The translations under genes and the position numbers were made by a program. A stretch of DNA of 64,000 nt from JBBRVP01 sp038246785 (GTDB taxonomy: Bacteria > Actinomycetota > Actinomycetes > Jiangellales > Jiangellaceae): contig JBBRVP010000010.1 of assembly GCA_038246785.1 (NCBI GenBank), forward strand, positions 1 to 64,000, in the 5' to 3' direction. Under the pieces are notes generated by a model. That model ran no database searches. It was given only the letters and a program-made list of their open reading frames with translations, and had not been told where the DNA came from. This document shows, piece by piece, positions 34,842 to 42,627 of the stretch (position 1 is the stretch's first letter; the number at the start of each line of letters is the position of its first letter).

Positions 34842-34847
34842 AGGATA
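34842..34847 (-). promoter_or_regulatory. Candidate -10 element of tRNA-Thr
   Basis: TGTATCCT on the minus strand with TATCCT at 34842-34847, 15 nt before the tRNA 5' end. The same TGTATCCT precedes tRNA-Tyr. No clear -35 is visible. Confidence 0.4.
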
Positions 34848-34930
34848 CACGGCCGGTCGGGCCCCCCACGCGTCGACGAGGGGCGCCAGGAGCGCTCCCC
34901 GCCCCCTCGTGGATCCGGCGGCAGATGCAG

Positions 34931-34958
34931 GGGTGGGTGGGTGGGTGGGTGGGTGGGT
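34931..34958 (+). repeat. (GGGT)7 tetranucleotide tract
   Basis: Seven perfect GGGT units run up to the 3' end of tRNA-Tyr (the last base is the tRNA discriminator position). The plus strand has four or more G3 runs with one-base loops, the classic G-quadruplex pattern. The tRNA-Tyr transcript would carry the C-rich complement, ACCC repeats, right at its trailer. Confidence 0.95.
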
Positions 34959-35039
34959 GGCAGGTGCAGGATTCGAACCTGCGAAGGCTGTGCCGGCTGA
35001 TTTACAGTCAGCTCCCTTTGGCCGCTCGGGCAACCTGCC
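34958..35039 (-). tRNA. tyrT: tRNA-Tyr(GTA)
   Basis: An 82-nt tRNA with a long variable arm, as expected for tyrosine. Acceptor GGCAGGT/ACCTGCC, discriminator A, anticodon stem GCTGA/TCAGC around CTGTAAA, T-loop TTCGAAT. CCA is not encoded. Confidence 0.96.
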
Positions 35040-35080
35040 GGAGGTGTCCGCACCGCGCATGGGCGGCGCGACGGTTTGGC

Positions 35081-35086
35081 AGGATA
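35081..35086 (-). promoter_or_regulatory. Candidate -10 element of tRNA-Tyr
   Basis: TATCCT in TGTATCCT on the minus strand, 41 nt before the tRNA 5' end. It is the same octamer as before tRNA-Thr. The -35 is not convincing. Confidence 0.4.
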
Positions 35087-35175
35087 CACCGGCGGGGCCG
35101 GCCGTCCGGGCCGGTGCCGGAGCATCGGGTGAGCACGGGCCCCGTACGGGAAACCCGTCGAGGAGGGACATTGCC

Positions 35176-35670
35176 ATGGCTGCCGGGTCGTCGTTCGACA
35201 TCGTCAGCAAGCTCGACCGGCAGGAGGTCGACAACGCGCTGAACCAGGCTGCCAAGGAGATCGGGCAGCGCTTCGACTTCCGCGGCACCGACGCCTCGAT
35301 CCGGTGGTCGGGCGACACCGGCGTCGAGATCGTCGCGAGCTCCGAGGAGCGCGCCCGCGCCGTGCTCGACGTGTTCAAGGACAAGCTGGTCAAGCGCGGC
35401 GTCTCGCTCAAGGCCCTGGACGCGGGCGAGCCGCGGGCCTCGGGCAAGACGTTCCACGTCTCCTCCTCGCTCAAGGAGGGCATCGACCAGGAGGCCGCCC
35501 GCACCATTACCAAGATCATCCGCGATGAGGGCCCCAAGGGGGTCCAGGCTCAGGTGCAGGGCGAGCAGGTGCGGGTCACCGGCAAGAAGCGCGACGACCT
35601 GCAGGCCGTCATCGCCCTGCTGAAGGGCAAGGACCTCCAGGTCGCCCTGCAGTTCACCAACTACCGCTGA
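35176..35670 (+). CDS. yajQ: YajQ-family nucleotide-binding protein
   Basis: 164 residues, the family length: MAAGSSFDIVSKLDRQEVDNALNQAAKEIGQRFDFRGTDASI, with the two RRM-like halves ending in KKRDDLQAVIALLKGKDLQVALQFTNYR. In Xanthomonas and some other bacteria YajQ proteins bind cyclic di-GMP; in most bacteria the role is unknown. GAGGAGG lies about ten bases upstream of the ATG; the longer open frame upstream overlaps tRNA-Tyr and is rejected. It converges with htpX. Confidence 0.93.
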   Translation: MAAGSSFDIVSKLDRQEVDNALNQAAKEIGQRFDFRGTDASIRWSGDTGVEIVASSEERARAVLDVFKDKLVKRGVSLKALDAGEPRASGKTFHVSSSLKEGIDQEAARTITKIIRDEGPKGVQAQVQGEQVRVTGKKRDDLQAVIALLKGKDLQVALQFTNYR

Positions 35671-35745
35671 GGTCCGGCGGCGGATCAGCGGCGCCTTGGC
35701 GACCCGTACTCCCCCTTCCCGCCTCCTGCAGGACGCGGGAACGGG

Positions 35746-35773
35746 GAGTTGATCACGTTAACGTGATCAACTC
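35746..35773. terminator. Perfect 28-nt palindrome between convergent genes
   Basis: Arms GAGTTGATCACG and CGTGATCAACTC around TTAA are perfectly complementary. It lies 75 nt after yajQ and 6 nt after the htpX stop, so it most likely terminates both transcripts. Its unusual AT content and perfect symmetry would also suit a dimeric protein-binding site. Confidence 0.8.
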
Positions 35774-35779
35774 GGGGGG

Positions 35780-36640
35780 TCAGCGGCGGTAGCCGGCCAT
35801 CGCCTCGAGGCGGGCGATCCGGTCGGCCATCGGCGGGTGAGTGGCGAACAGCTTCGACACCGACCCCGGGCGGAACGGGTTGGCGATCATCATGTGGCTG
35901 GCGTCGACGAGCCGCGGCTCCGGGGGCAGCGGGAGCCGACGGGTGCCGAGCTCGAGCTTGCGCAGGGCGGCGGCCAGCGCGAGCGGGTCTCCGGTCAGCC
36001 GGGCGCCGTCCTGGTCGGCGTCGTACTCCCGGGTGCGGCTGATCGCCATCTGCACCACGCCGGCGGCCAGCGGGCCGAGCAACAGCAGGAGCAGGGCGGC
36101 CAGCGGGTTCGGGGCGTCGTCGTCCCCGCCGCCGAAGAACAGCGCGAACTGGGCGAGGAAGGTGATCGCCGCCGCGAGCGCGCCGGCGACCGAGGCGGTG
36201 AGGATGTCGCGGTTGTAGACGTGCATGAGCTCGTGGCCGAGCACCCCGCGTAGCTCACGCTCGTCGAGCAACCCGAGGATGCCCTCGGTGCAGCACACCG
36301 CCGCGTTCGCCGGGTTACGGCCGGTCGCGAAGGCATTGGGCGCGGGCGTCGGGGAGACGTACAGCTGCGGCATCGGCTGGCGAGCGCTGGTCGACAGCTC
36401 GCGCACCACGCGGTACATCACCGGCTGCTCCGGCTCGCTCACCGGATAGGCGCGCATCGCGCGCAGCGCCAGCTTGTCGGAGTTCCAGTAGGCGAACGCG
36501 TTCATGAGCAGCGCCAGCCCCACGCTGATCGCGATGGCGGTGCCGCTGCCGCCGAACAGCCACGAGCCCACCACTACGACGAGCGCGGACAGCCCGCCCA
36601 GCAGCAGGGCCGTCTTGACCCCGTTGTAGGAGCTGCGCAC
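35780..36640 (-). CDS. htpX: Membrane zinc metalloprotease HtpX
   Basis: M48-family protease involved in membrane protein quality control. 286 residues with a GTG at 36640 (MRSSYNGVKTALLLGGL) and GGAGG six bases upstream; the long open extension upstream is not protein-like. Two N-terminal membrane segments (about 8-48), the zinc motif HELMH at 136-140 and the third-ligand region ISRTREYDADQDGA are all present, with two more hydrophobic segments between them. The C-terminal ATHPPMADRIARLEAM is typical. It is divergent from korA; a small GC hairpin lies at 36667-36683 in its leader. Confidence 0.95.
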   Translation of the reverse strand: MRSSYNGVKTALLLGGLSALVVVVGSWLFGGSGTAIAISVGLALLMNAFAYWNSDKLALRAMRAYPVSEPEQPVMYRVVRELSTSARQPMPQLYVSPTPAPNAFATGRNPANAAVCCTEGILGLLDERELRGVLGHELMHVYNRDILTASVAGALAAAITFLAQFALFFGGGDDDAPNPLAALLLLLLGPLAAGVVQMAISRTREYDADQDGARLTGDPLALAAALRKLELGTRRLPLPPEPRLVDASHMMIANPFRPGSVSKLFATHPPMADRIARLEAMAGYRR

Positions 36641-36829
36641 CCTCACCCTCCGTGCCGTGGTGACCGCCCGGCCGAACGCCGGGCATCCCGTCGTCGGTCC
36701 AACGGCACAGCCTCCCGCGCGCGTTCCCGTGTCGCACGTCACGCCGCGGGGCGGATGGCGCGGTGCTCGGAGGCGTTGCGGGGGATACTGGACCCGTACG
36801 AAACCTCCGGCGCAGGGAGCGCGACCGCA

Positions 36830-38680
36830 GTGGGCAAGCCCGTCGAGCAGGTCGACCGCGTCATCATCCGAGTGGCAGGAGACTCCGGCGACGGCATGCA
36901 ACTCACCGGCGACCGGTTCACCGCCGAGACCGCATCGTTCGGCAATGACCTGTCGACGCTGCCCAGCTTCCCCGCGGAGATCCGGGCTCCGGCCGGCACG
37001 CTGCCCGGCGTCAGCAGCTTCCAGCTCCACTTCGCCGACCACGACATCCTCACCCCGGGCGACGCTCCCGGGGTGCTGGTGGCGATGAACCCGGCGGCCC
37101 TCAAGGCCAACGTGGCCGATCTGGCGCGCGGAGCCACACTCATCGTCGACACCCACGACTTCACCAAGCGCAACCTGGCGAAGGTCGGGTACGACTCCAA
37201 CCCGCTCGACGACGGCTCGCTGCAGGACTTCCACGTCCACGCGCTCGACCTCTCCGGCCTGACCCTCGCGGCCGTCGAGGGCCTCGGGCTCAGCCGCAAG
37301 GAGGCGTCGCGGGCCAAGAACATGTTCGCCCTCGGGCTGCTGTCCTGGATGTACGGTCGCCCCACCGCCGGCACCGAGCGGTTCCTCGAGGAGCGCTTCG
37401 CGCGGCTCCCGGCCGTCCGCGACGCCAACCTGGCAGCCTTCCGGGCCGGCTGGAACTTCGGCGAGACGACCGAGGACTTCGCGGTGTCCTACGAGGTGCC
37501 GCCGGCCGACCTGCCGGCGGGCACCTACCGCAACATCACCGGCAACCTGGCGCTGTCCTACGGGCTGATCGCGGCCGCGCACCGCAGCGGGCTGCCGCTC
37601 TTCCTCGGCTCCTACCCGATCACCCCGGCGAGCGACGTGCTGCACGAGTTGAGCCGCCAGAAGGCGTTCGGCGTGCGGACCTTCCAAGCCGAGGACGAGA
37701 TCGCCGGGGTCGGGGCCGCGCTCGGCGCTGCCTTCGGCGGTGCGCTCGGGGTCACCTCGACATCGGGGCCGGGCGTGGCGCTGAAGTCCGAGATGATCGG
37801 ACTGGCGGTGTCGCTCGAACTGCCGCTGATCGTGGTGGACGTCCAGCGCGGCGGCCCGTCCACCGGCCTGCCGACCAAGACCGAACAGGCCGACCTGCTG
37901 CAGGCGATGTTCGGCCGCAACGGCGAGGCACCGGTGCCGATCGTGGCACCGAAGTCACCGTCGGACTGCTTCGACGCGGCGCTCGAGGCCGCGCGCATCG
38001 CGGTCGACTACCGGACACCGGTGTTCCTGCTCTCCGACGGCTACCTCGCCAACGGCTCGGAGCCCTGGCGGATCCCCGACGTCGCCGGCCTGCCGAGCAT
38101 CGATCCTCGCTTCGCCACGGCTCCCGACGGCGCCGACAGCGCCGCCGGGCCGTTCCTGCCGTACGCCCGCGATACGCGCACGCTGGCCCGCCCGTGGGCA
38201 GTGCCCGGCACGCCCGGCCTGGAGCACCGGGTCGGCGGCATCGAGAAGGCAGACGGCACGGGGGTGATCTCCTACGACCCGGCCAACCACGACTTCATGG
38301 TCCGCACCCGACAGGCCAAGGTCGACGGCATCGACGTGCCTCCAGTGGACCTCGACGACCCGTCGGGCCGGGCGCGCGTGCTGGTGCTCGGCTGGGGGTC
38401 GACCTACGGCCCGATCGGGGCCGCGGTCCGCCGGGTCCGCCGGGATGGCCATCCGGTGGCGCGGGCACACCTGCGGCACCTCAACCCGTTCCCGTCCGAC
38501 CTGGGCGAGGTCCTCGGCAGGTACGACCGCGTCCTGGTCCCGGAGATGAACCTCGGCCAGCTCGCCCTGCTGCTGCGCGCGCGCTACCTCGTCGACATCG
38601 TGGGCTACAACCGCGTCCGCGGCGTGCCGTTCAGCGTCTCGGAGCTCGCCGATGTGATCGAGGAGGTCATCCCGCGATGA
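36830..38680 (+). CDS. korA: 2-oxoacid:ferredoxin oxidoreductase, fused gamma-alpha subunit
   Basis: 616 residues. The gamma domain is N-terminal (about 10-190, VIIRVAGDSGDGMQLTGDRFT) and is fused to the alpha pyrimidine-binding domain (about 220-480, GSYPITPASDVLHELSRQKAF and TSTSGPGVALKSEMIGLAVSLELPLIVVDVQRGGPSTGLPTKTEQ). With KorB it oxidises 2-oxoglutarate to succinyl-CoA and reduces ferredoxin. The GTG at 36830 has AGGGAG about ten bases upstream. korB overlaps by four bases. No ferredoxin gene is seen nearby. Confidence 0.92.
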   Translation: MGKPVEQVDRVIIRVAGDSGDGMQLTGDRFTAETASFGNDLSTLPSFPAEIRAPAGTLPGVSSFQLHFADHDILTPGDAPGVLVAMNPAALKANVADLARGATLIVDTHDFTKRNLAKVGYDSNPLDDGSLQDFHVHALDLSGLTLAAVEGLGLSRKEASRAKNMFALGLLSWMYGRPTAGTERFLEERFARLPAVRDANLAAFRAGWNFGETTEDFAVSYEVPPADLPAGTYRNITGNLALSYGLIAAAHRSGLPLFLGSYPITPASDVLHELSRQKAFGVRTFQAEDEIAGVGAALGAAFGGALGVTSTSGPGVALKSEMIGLAVSLELPLIVVDVQRGGPSTGLPTKTEQADLLQAMFGRNGEAPVPIVAPKSPSDCFDAALEAARIAVDYRTPVFLLSDGYLANGSEPWRIPDVAGLPSIDPRFATAPDGADSAAGPFLPYARDTRTLARPWAVPGTPGLEHRVGGIEKADGTGVISYDPANHDFMVRTRQAKVDGIDVPPVDLDDPSGRARVLVLGWGSTYGPIGAAVRRVRRDGHPVARAHLRHLNPFPSDLGEVLGRYDRVLVPEMNLGQLALLLRARYLVDIVGYNRVRGVPFSVSELADVIEEVIPR

Positions 38681-39816
38681 CCTCCGCTGCGAAGGGCGCC
38701 GACAACGGCGCCGAGGCCGCCGGCGGTCACGCCAGCGCCCGCAACGCCAACCTGCCGCTCGCGATGCCCGGGCAGCACGGCGTGCTGACGCGTCGCGAGG
38801 ACGCCGCACCGCTGACCAAGCGCGACTTCACGTCCGACCAGGAGGTCCGCTGGTGCCCCGGGTGCGGCGACTACGCCATCCTCGCCGCGGTCCAGGGGTT
38901 CCTGCCCGAGCTCGGCCTTCGGCGGGAGAACCTCGTCTTCGTGTCCGGGATCGGTTGCTCGAGCCGCTTTCCCTACTACCTGCAGACCTACGGGATGCAC
39001 TCGATCCACGGCCGCGCACCGGCCATCGCGACCGGGCTGGCCGCCTCGCGCCCCGATCTGTCGGTCTGGGTGGTCACCGGCGACGGGGACGCCCTCTCGA
39101 TCGGTGGCAACCACCTCATCCACGCGCTGCGCCGCAACATCAACCTGACCATCCTGCTGTTTAATAACCGGATCTACGGGCTCACCAAGGGGCAGTACTC
39201 CCCCACGTCCGAGCTCGGCAAGGTCACCAAGTCGACGCCGATGGGCTCGCTAGACCGGCCCTTCGACCCCGTGTCGGTGGCGCTCGGGGCGGAGGCGACG
39301 TTCGTCGCGCGCACGATCGACTCCGACCGGGCCCACCTCACATCGGTGCTGCGAGCGGCCGCCGCCCACCGCGGCACGTCGCTGGTCGAGATCTACCAGA
39401 ACTGCAACATCTTCAACGACGGCGCCTTCGAGCTGCTCAAGGATCCCGGCACGCGCGACGAGGCGCTCATCCGGCTCGAGCACGGCCGGCCCATCCGCGC
39501 CGGCGTGGGACTCGCGCAGGGTATCGTCCGCGACCCGACGAGCGGATCCCTGTCGCTGGCCGACGTGTCCGAGGTGGGGGCAGAGCGGGTGGTCGTGCAT
39601 GACGCACATGCGGCGAACCCGTCCGGCGCGTTCGCCCTCGCGCGGATGTCGCCGCCGGGGACGCTGGCCCACACCGCGATCGGCATCTTCCGCGACGTCG
39701 AGATGCCGACCTATGACGACCTGATGGCCGCGCAGCTCGATCGGGCGCGCGAGCAGTCGGGGCCGGGCGACCTCGTCGCGTTGCTGCGCGGCCGCGACAC
39801 CTGGGTCGTCGGCTGA
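38677..39816 (+). CDS. korB: 2-oxoacid:ferredoxin oxidoreductase beta subunit
   Basis: 379 residues, the thiamine-diphosphate and [4Fe-4S] subunit. CPGCGDYAIL starts at C60 with C63 and, together with GIGCSSRFPYY further on, supplies the cluster cysteines. The ThDP motif is VVTGDGDALSIGGNHLIHALRRNINLTILLFNN. The first 48 residues are a variable tail. The ATG overlaps the korA stop (ATGA). Annotation as 2-oxoglutarate-specific follows the mycobacterial KorAB pattern; pyruvate specificity cannot be fully excluded. Confidence 0.92.
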   Translation: MTSAAKGADNGAEAAGGHASARNANLPLAMPGQHGVLTRREDAAPLTKRDFTSDQEVRWCPGCGDYAILAAVQGFLPELGLRRENLVFVSGIGCSSRFPYYLQTYGMHSIHGRAPAIATGLAASRPDLSVWVVTGDGDALSIGGNHLIHALRRNINLTILLFNNRIYGLTKGQYSPTSELGKVTKSTPMGSLDRPFDPVSVALGAEATFVARTIDSDRAHLTSVLRAAAAHRGTSLVEIYQNCNIFNDGAFELLKDPGTRDEALIRLEHGRPIRAGVGLAQGIVRDPTSGSLSLADVSEVGAERVVVHDAHAANPSGAFALARMSPPGTLAHTAIGIFRDVEMPTYDDLMAAQLDRAREQSGPGDLVALLRGRDTWVVG

Positions 39817-39914
39817 GCGCGGCCGGCTCGACGGACGACCGCTGCGCTCGCACGATCCGCGATCGCAGGACCCGACCCTACTGACGCGATCTCCGGCGTC
39901 CGTACGCTGCGGCC

Positions 39915-40826
39915 ATGTCCCCCCAGGGCCGCGGCACCGCCTACGCCTGGGCGGCTTACGGTCTGTGGGGGCTCTTCCCGCTGTTCTGGCCGCTGCTCGA
40001 GCCGGCGTCCGCACCGGAGATCCTCGGCCACCGCATCGTGTGGTCCCTCGTCTTCGTGGTTTCCGTGCTCGCCGTGCGCCGTCAGCTGGGGACGTTGCGC
40101 ACGACCGCCCGCCGCCCGGGCACCATGCCGGCGCTCGCTGTCGCCGCCGTCACGATCGCCGTCAACTGGGGGGTCTACATCTGGAGCGTCAACAACGACC
40201 ACGTCGTCGAGGCCTCGCTGGGCTACTACATCAATCCGCTGGTCACCGTGGCGCTCGGCGTGCTGGTCCTGCACGAGCGGCTGCGCCGGTTGCAGTGGGT
40301 CGCGCTCGGCCTCGGGGCCGCAGCCGTCGGGGTGCTCACCTGGGACTACGGCCGGCCGCCGTGGATCGCGCTCGTGCTGGCCGGATCGTTCGCGACGTAC
40401 GGGCTGGCCAAGAAGCGGGCCGGCGCCGGCGCGTTGCAGGGGTTGGCGATCGAGACCGCGGTGCTCTTCGTGCCGGCGGTGGGCTTCCTGCTCTGGCTCA
40501 CCGCACGGGGCGACCTGACGCTCGGCGCCACGGTGTGGTGGCGCGACCTGCTCCTGCTCGGGGCGGGCGTGGTCACCGCGGTGCCGCTGCTGTTCTTCGG
40601 CGCTGCCGCGACGCGGGTGCCGCTGACCACGCTCGGCCTCGTGCAGTACGCCACGCCCACGATCCAGCTGCTCATCGGCGTGGCGGTCTACCACGAGCCG
40701 ATGCCCCCGGCCCGGCTTGCCGGCTTCGCGATTGTGTGGCTGGCGCTGGCCGTGTTCAGCTACGACGCGCTGGCCCAGCGGCGTCGGCGGCTGCAGCCGT
40801 CCGCAGCGGACCCGGTCGGTGCCTAG
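39915..40826 (+). CDS. rarD: RarD-type EamA transporter
   Basis: A ten-span inner-membrane protein of 303 residues in the drug/metabolite transporter superfamily. The start MSPQGRGTAYAWAAYGLWGLFPLFWPLLEPASAPEILGHRIVWSL and VNWGVYIWSVNNDHVVEASLGYYINPLVTVALGVLVLHERL are RarD signatures. The substrate is unproven; RarD is linked to chloramphenicol sensitivity in some species. It follows korB after 98 nt on the same strand. Confidence 0.88.
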   Translation: MSPQGRGTAYAWAAYGLWGLFPLFWPLLEPASAPEILGHRIVWSLVFVVSVLAVRRQLGTLRTTARRPGTMPALAVAAVTIAVNWGVYIWSVNNDHVVEASLGYYINPLVTVALGVLVLHERLRRLQWVALGLGAAAVGVLTWDYGRPPWIALVLAGSFATYGLAKKRAGAGALQGLAIETAVLFVPAVGFLLWLTARGDLTLGATVWWRDLLLLGAGVVTAVPLLFFGAAATRVPLTTLGLVQYATPTIQLLIGVAVYHEPMPPARLAGFAIVWLALAVFSYDALAQRRRRLQPSAADPVGA

Positions 40827-40904
40827 GGCGTCTGGAGATCACGCGGCCCGCGACCTGGCATGCCCGGGCCGGTCGGCACCTGTCTCAGCACGGATGATAG
40901 GGCT

Positions 40905-41552
40905 GTGGACGATCTCCCGTTGGATGCGCAAGAGCGCAGTGCGCTGTGTGATCTGTTCGAGCAACTCGGGGCTGCGGCTCCCACGCTTCTCCCGGGCTGG
41001 ACTGCCAAAGACCTCGCCGCCCATCTCGTGCTGCGTGAGCGCGACGTCGTCGCCGGCCCGTGCCTCGTCCTGCCCGGCTGGTTCCAGCGGTTCGCCGAGC
41101 GGCGCCGGGTGAGGCTGGCGGAGCGAAGCGAGTTCGCGTGGCTCGTGGAGCGAATCCGGTCGGGCCCACCCCCCGGAATGTTCCGCATCGGCTGGGTCCG
41201 CTCCTTCCCGAACCTCAATGAGTTCTTCGTCCACCACGAGGACGCGCGCAGGGCGAACGGCCTGGGTCCGCGCGACGGCCTGGCGCCGGCGATGGAGGCC
41301 GCTCTGTGGCGAAACGTCCGCCAAGGTAGCCGCTACCTGAGTCGGCGGCTCGGCGAGGTCGGACTCGAGATCGGATGGGCGGGAACCGACGAGCGGATGA
41401 CGGTTCGCAAGGCCGCACTCGCCGTTCGACTCAGCGGCCCGCCTGGCGAACTTCTGCTCTACCTGTTCGGCCGGCAGGCCACGGCGCGGGTCGAGGTGAC
41501 GGGACCGGCGGAGGCTCTTGCTGCGGTTCGCCGTACGCGCTTCGGGATGTGA
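40905..41552 (+). CDS. DinB/mycothiol-dependent maleylpyruvate isomerase-fold protein (TIGR03085-like)
   Basis: 215 residues from a GTG at 40905 (MDDLPLDAQERSALCDLFEQLGAAAPTLLPGWTAKDLAAHLVLRERD). The PGWTAKDLAAHLVLRE helix is the hallmark of the actinobacterial DinB-like fold, with the metal-site histidine, and FPNLNEFFVHHEDARRANGL supplies the later histidines. An in-frame start 15 codons upstream (40860) is possible but less like the family. The function is unknown; relatives use mycothiol as cofactor. Confidence 0.8.
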   Translation: MDDLPLDAQERSALCDLFEQLGAAAPTLLPGWTAKDLAAHLVLRERDVVAGPCLVLPGWFQRFAERRRVRLAERSEFAWLVERIRSGPPPGMFRIGWVRSFPNLNEFFVHHEDARRANGLGPRDGLAPAMEAALWRNVRQGSRYLSRRLGEVGLEIGWAGTDERMTVRKAALAVRLSGPPGELLLYLFGRQATARVEVTGPAEALAAVRRTRFGM

Positions 41553-41597
41553 CGCCGCACCGCTTGCGATCCGCGCCTGGCCGACGCCTAGCCCTCG

Positions 41598-42617
41598 TCA
41601 GCTCGTCCGCGACACCACCGAGGCGCACAGCGCCTCGAGCGCACGGCGCGCGGGTAGGTCCGCCAGCGGAGCGAGCGTGTCCCGCGCCGAGTCGGCCCAG
41701 CGCCGGGCCTCCCGGCGGGCGGCAGCCAGGGCCGGCGACGCGCGCAGCAGCCGGAGGGCCTCGGCGTGCTGTTCGTCGTCGGGCAGCGGGCCGCCGAGCA
41801 GCTCGCGCAGCCTACGCTCTGATCCGTCGCCCTCACCGCGAAGGGCCAGCAGCGTCGGCAACGTGGGGATTCCTTCGCGAAGGTCGGTGCCCGGGGTCTT
41901 GCCGGAGTCCGCCGGGTCCCCGGCCACGTCGAGCACGTCGTCGGCGAGCTGGAAGGCCACGCCGATGCGCTCGCCGTAGCGGGTGAGCACGTCGACGGCC
42001 TCGGCGGGCGCCCCGGAGAGCATGGCCCCGAAGCGGGCCGCGGTGGCGATGAGCGAGCCGGTCTTGTCGGCGAGCACTGACAGGTAGTGCTCGAGCGGGT
42101 CGCCGGCCTCGACCGGGCCTACCGTCTCGCGCAGCTGCCCCTCCACCAGGCGGGCAAAGGTTCGCGCCTGGATACGTACGCATTCGGGACCGAGGTCGGC
42201 GACGACGTCGGAGGCCCTCGCGAACAGGTAGTCGCCGGACAGGATCGCGACGGTGTTGCCCCAGCGTGCGTTGGCACTCTGCGCTCCCCGCCGGATCACC
42301 GCCTCGTCCATCACGTCGTCGTGGTAGAGGGTCGCGATGTGGGTGAGCTCGACGACGACGGCGGCCGGGATCACCCCCGGCGCTGTCGGGTCGCCGAAGT
42401 GGGCGGCCAGCAGGACCAGCAGCGGACGGAAACGCTTGCCGCCCGCGACGACCAGGTGCCGGGCGGTCTCGGCGAGCAGCGGGTCTCCAGACTCGACGGT
42501 GGCGAGCAGCCGCTGCTCGACCTCGGCGAGGCCCGCCTGCACCGCGGCGTCGAGGGCCGGGTCGATGTCGATCGCGGCGAACGCGGTCGCGGCCGGACCG
42601 GCAGGCGCTGCACTCAT
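41598..42617 (-). CDS. Long-chain polyprenyl diphosphate synthase
   Basis: 339 residues, an all-trans prenyl chain elongating enzyme. GGKRFRPLLVLL at 59-70, the first Asp-rich motif DDVMD at 100-104 and the second DDVLD at 226-230 are intact. The fifth residue before the first Asp-rich motif is small (A95), which fits long products such as hepta- to nonaprenyl. It starts 10 nt after nuoN on the same strand, so it is probably cotranscribed with complex I. I infer that it makes the menaquinone side chain. Confidence 0.9.
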   Translation of the reverse strand: MSAAPAGPAATAFAAIDIDPALDAAVQAGLAEVEQRLLATVESGDPLLAETARHLVVAGGKRFRPLLVLLAAHFGDPTAPGVIPAAVVVELTHIATLYHDDVMDEAVIRRGAQSANARWGNTVAILSGDYLFARASDVVADLGPECVRIQARTFARLVEGQLRETVGPVEAGDPLEHYLSVLADKTGSLIATAARFGAMLSGAPAEAVDVLTRYGERIGVAFQLADDVLDVAGDPADSGKTPGTDLREGIPTLPTLLALRGEGDGSERRLRELLGGPLPDDEQHAEALRLLRASPALAAARREARRWADSARDTLAPLADLPARRALEALCASVVSRTS

Positions 42618-42627
42618 CGCCGGCCGA

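Noticed and set aside
34931..34958. Possible CRISPR or satellite array at the GGGT tract
   Set aside because: The unit is four bases with no spacers; it is a simple tetranucleotide tract.
36641..37687. Minus-strand N-terminal extension of htpX to about 635 residues
   Set aside because: It overlaps korA on the other strand and is low-complexity; HtpX is normally about 285-300 residues.
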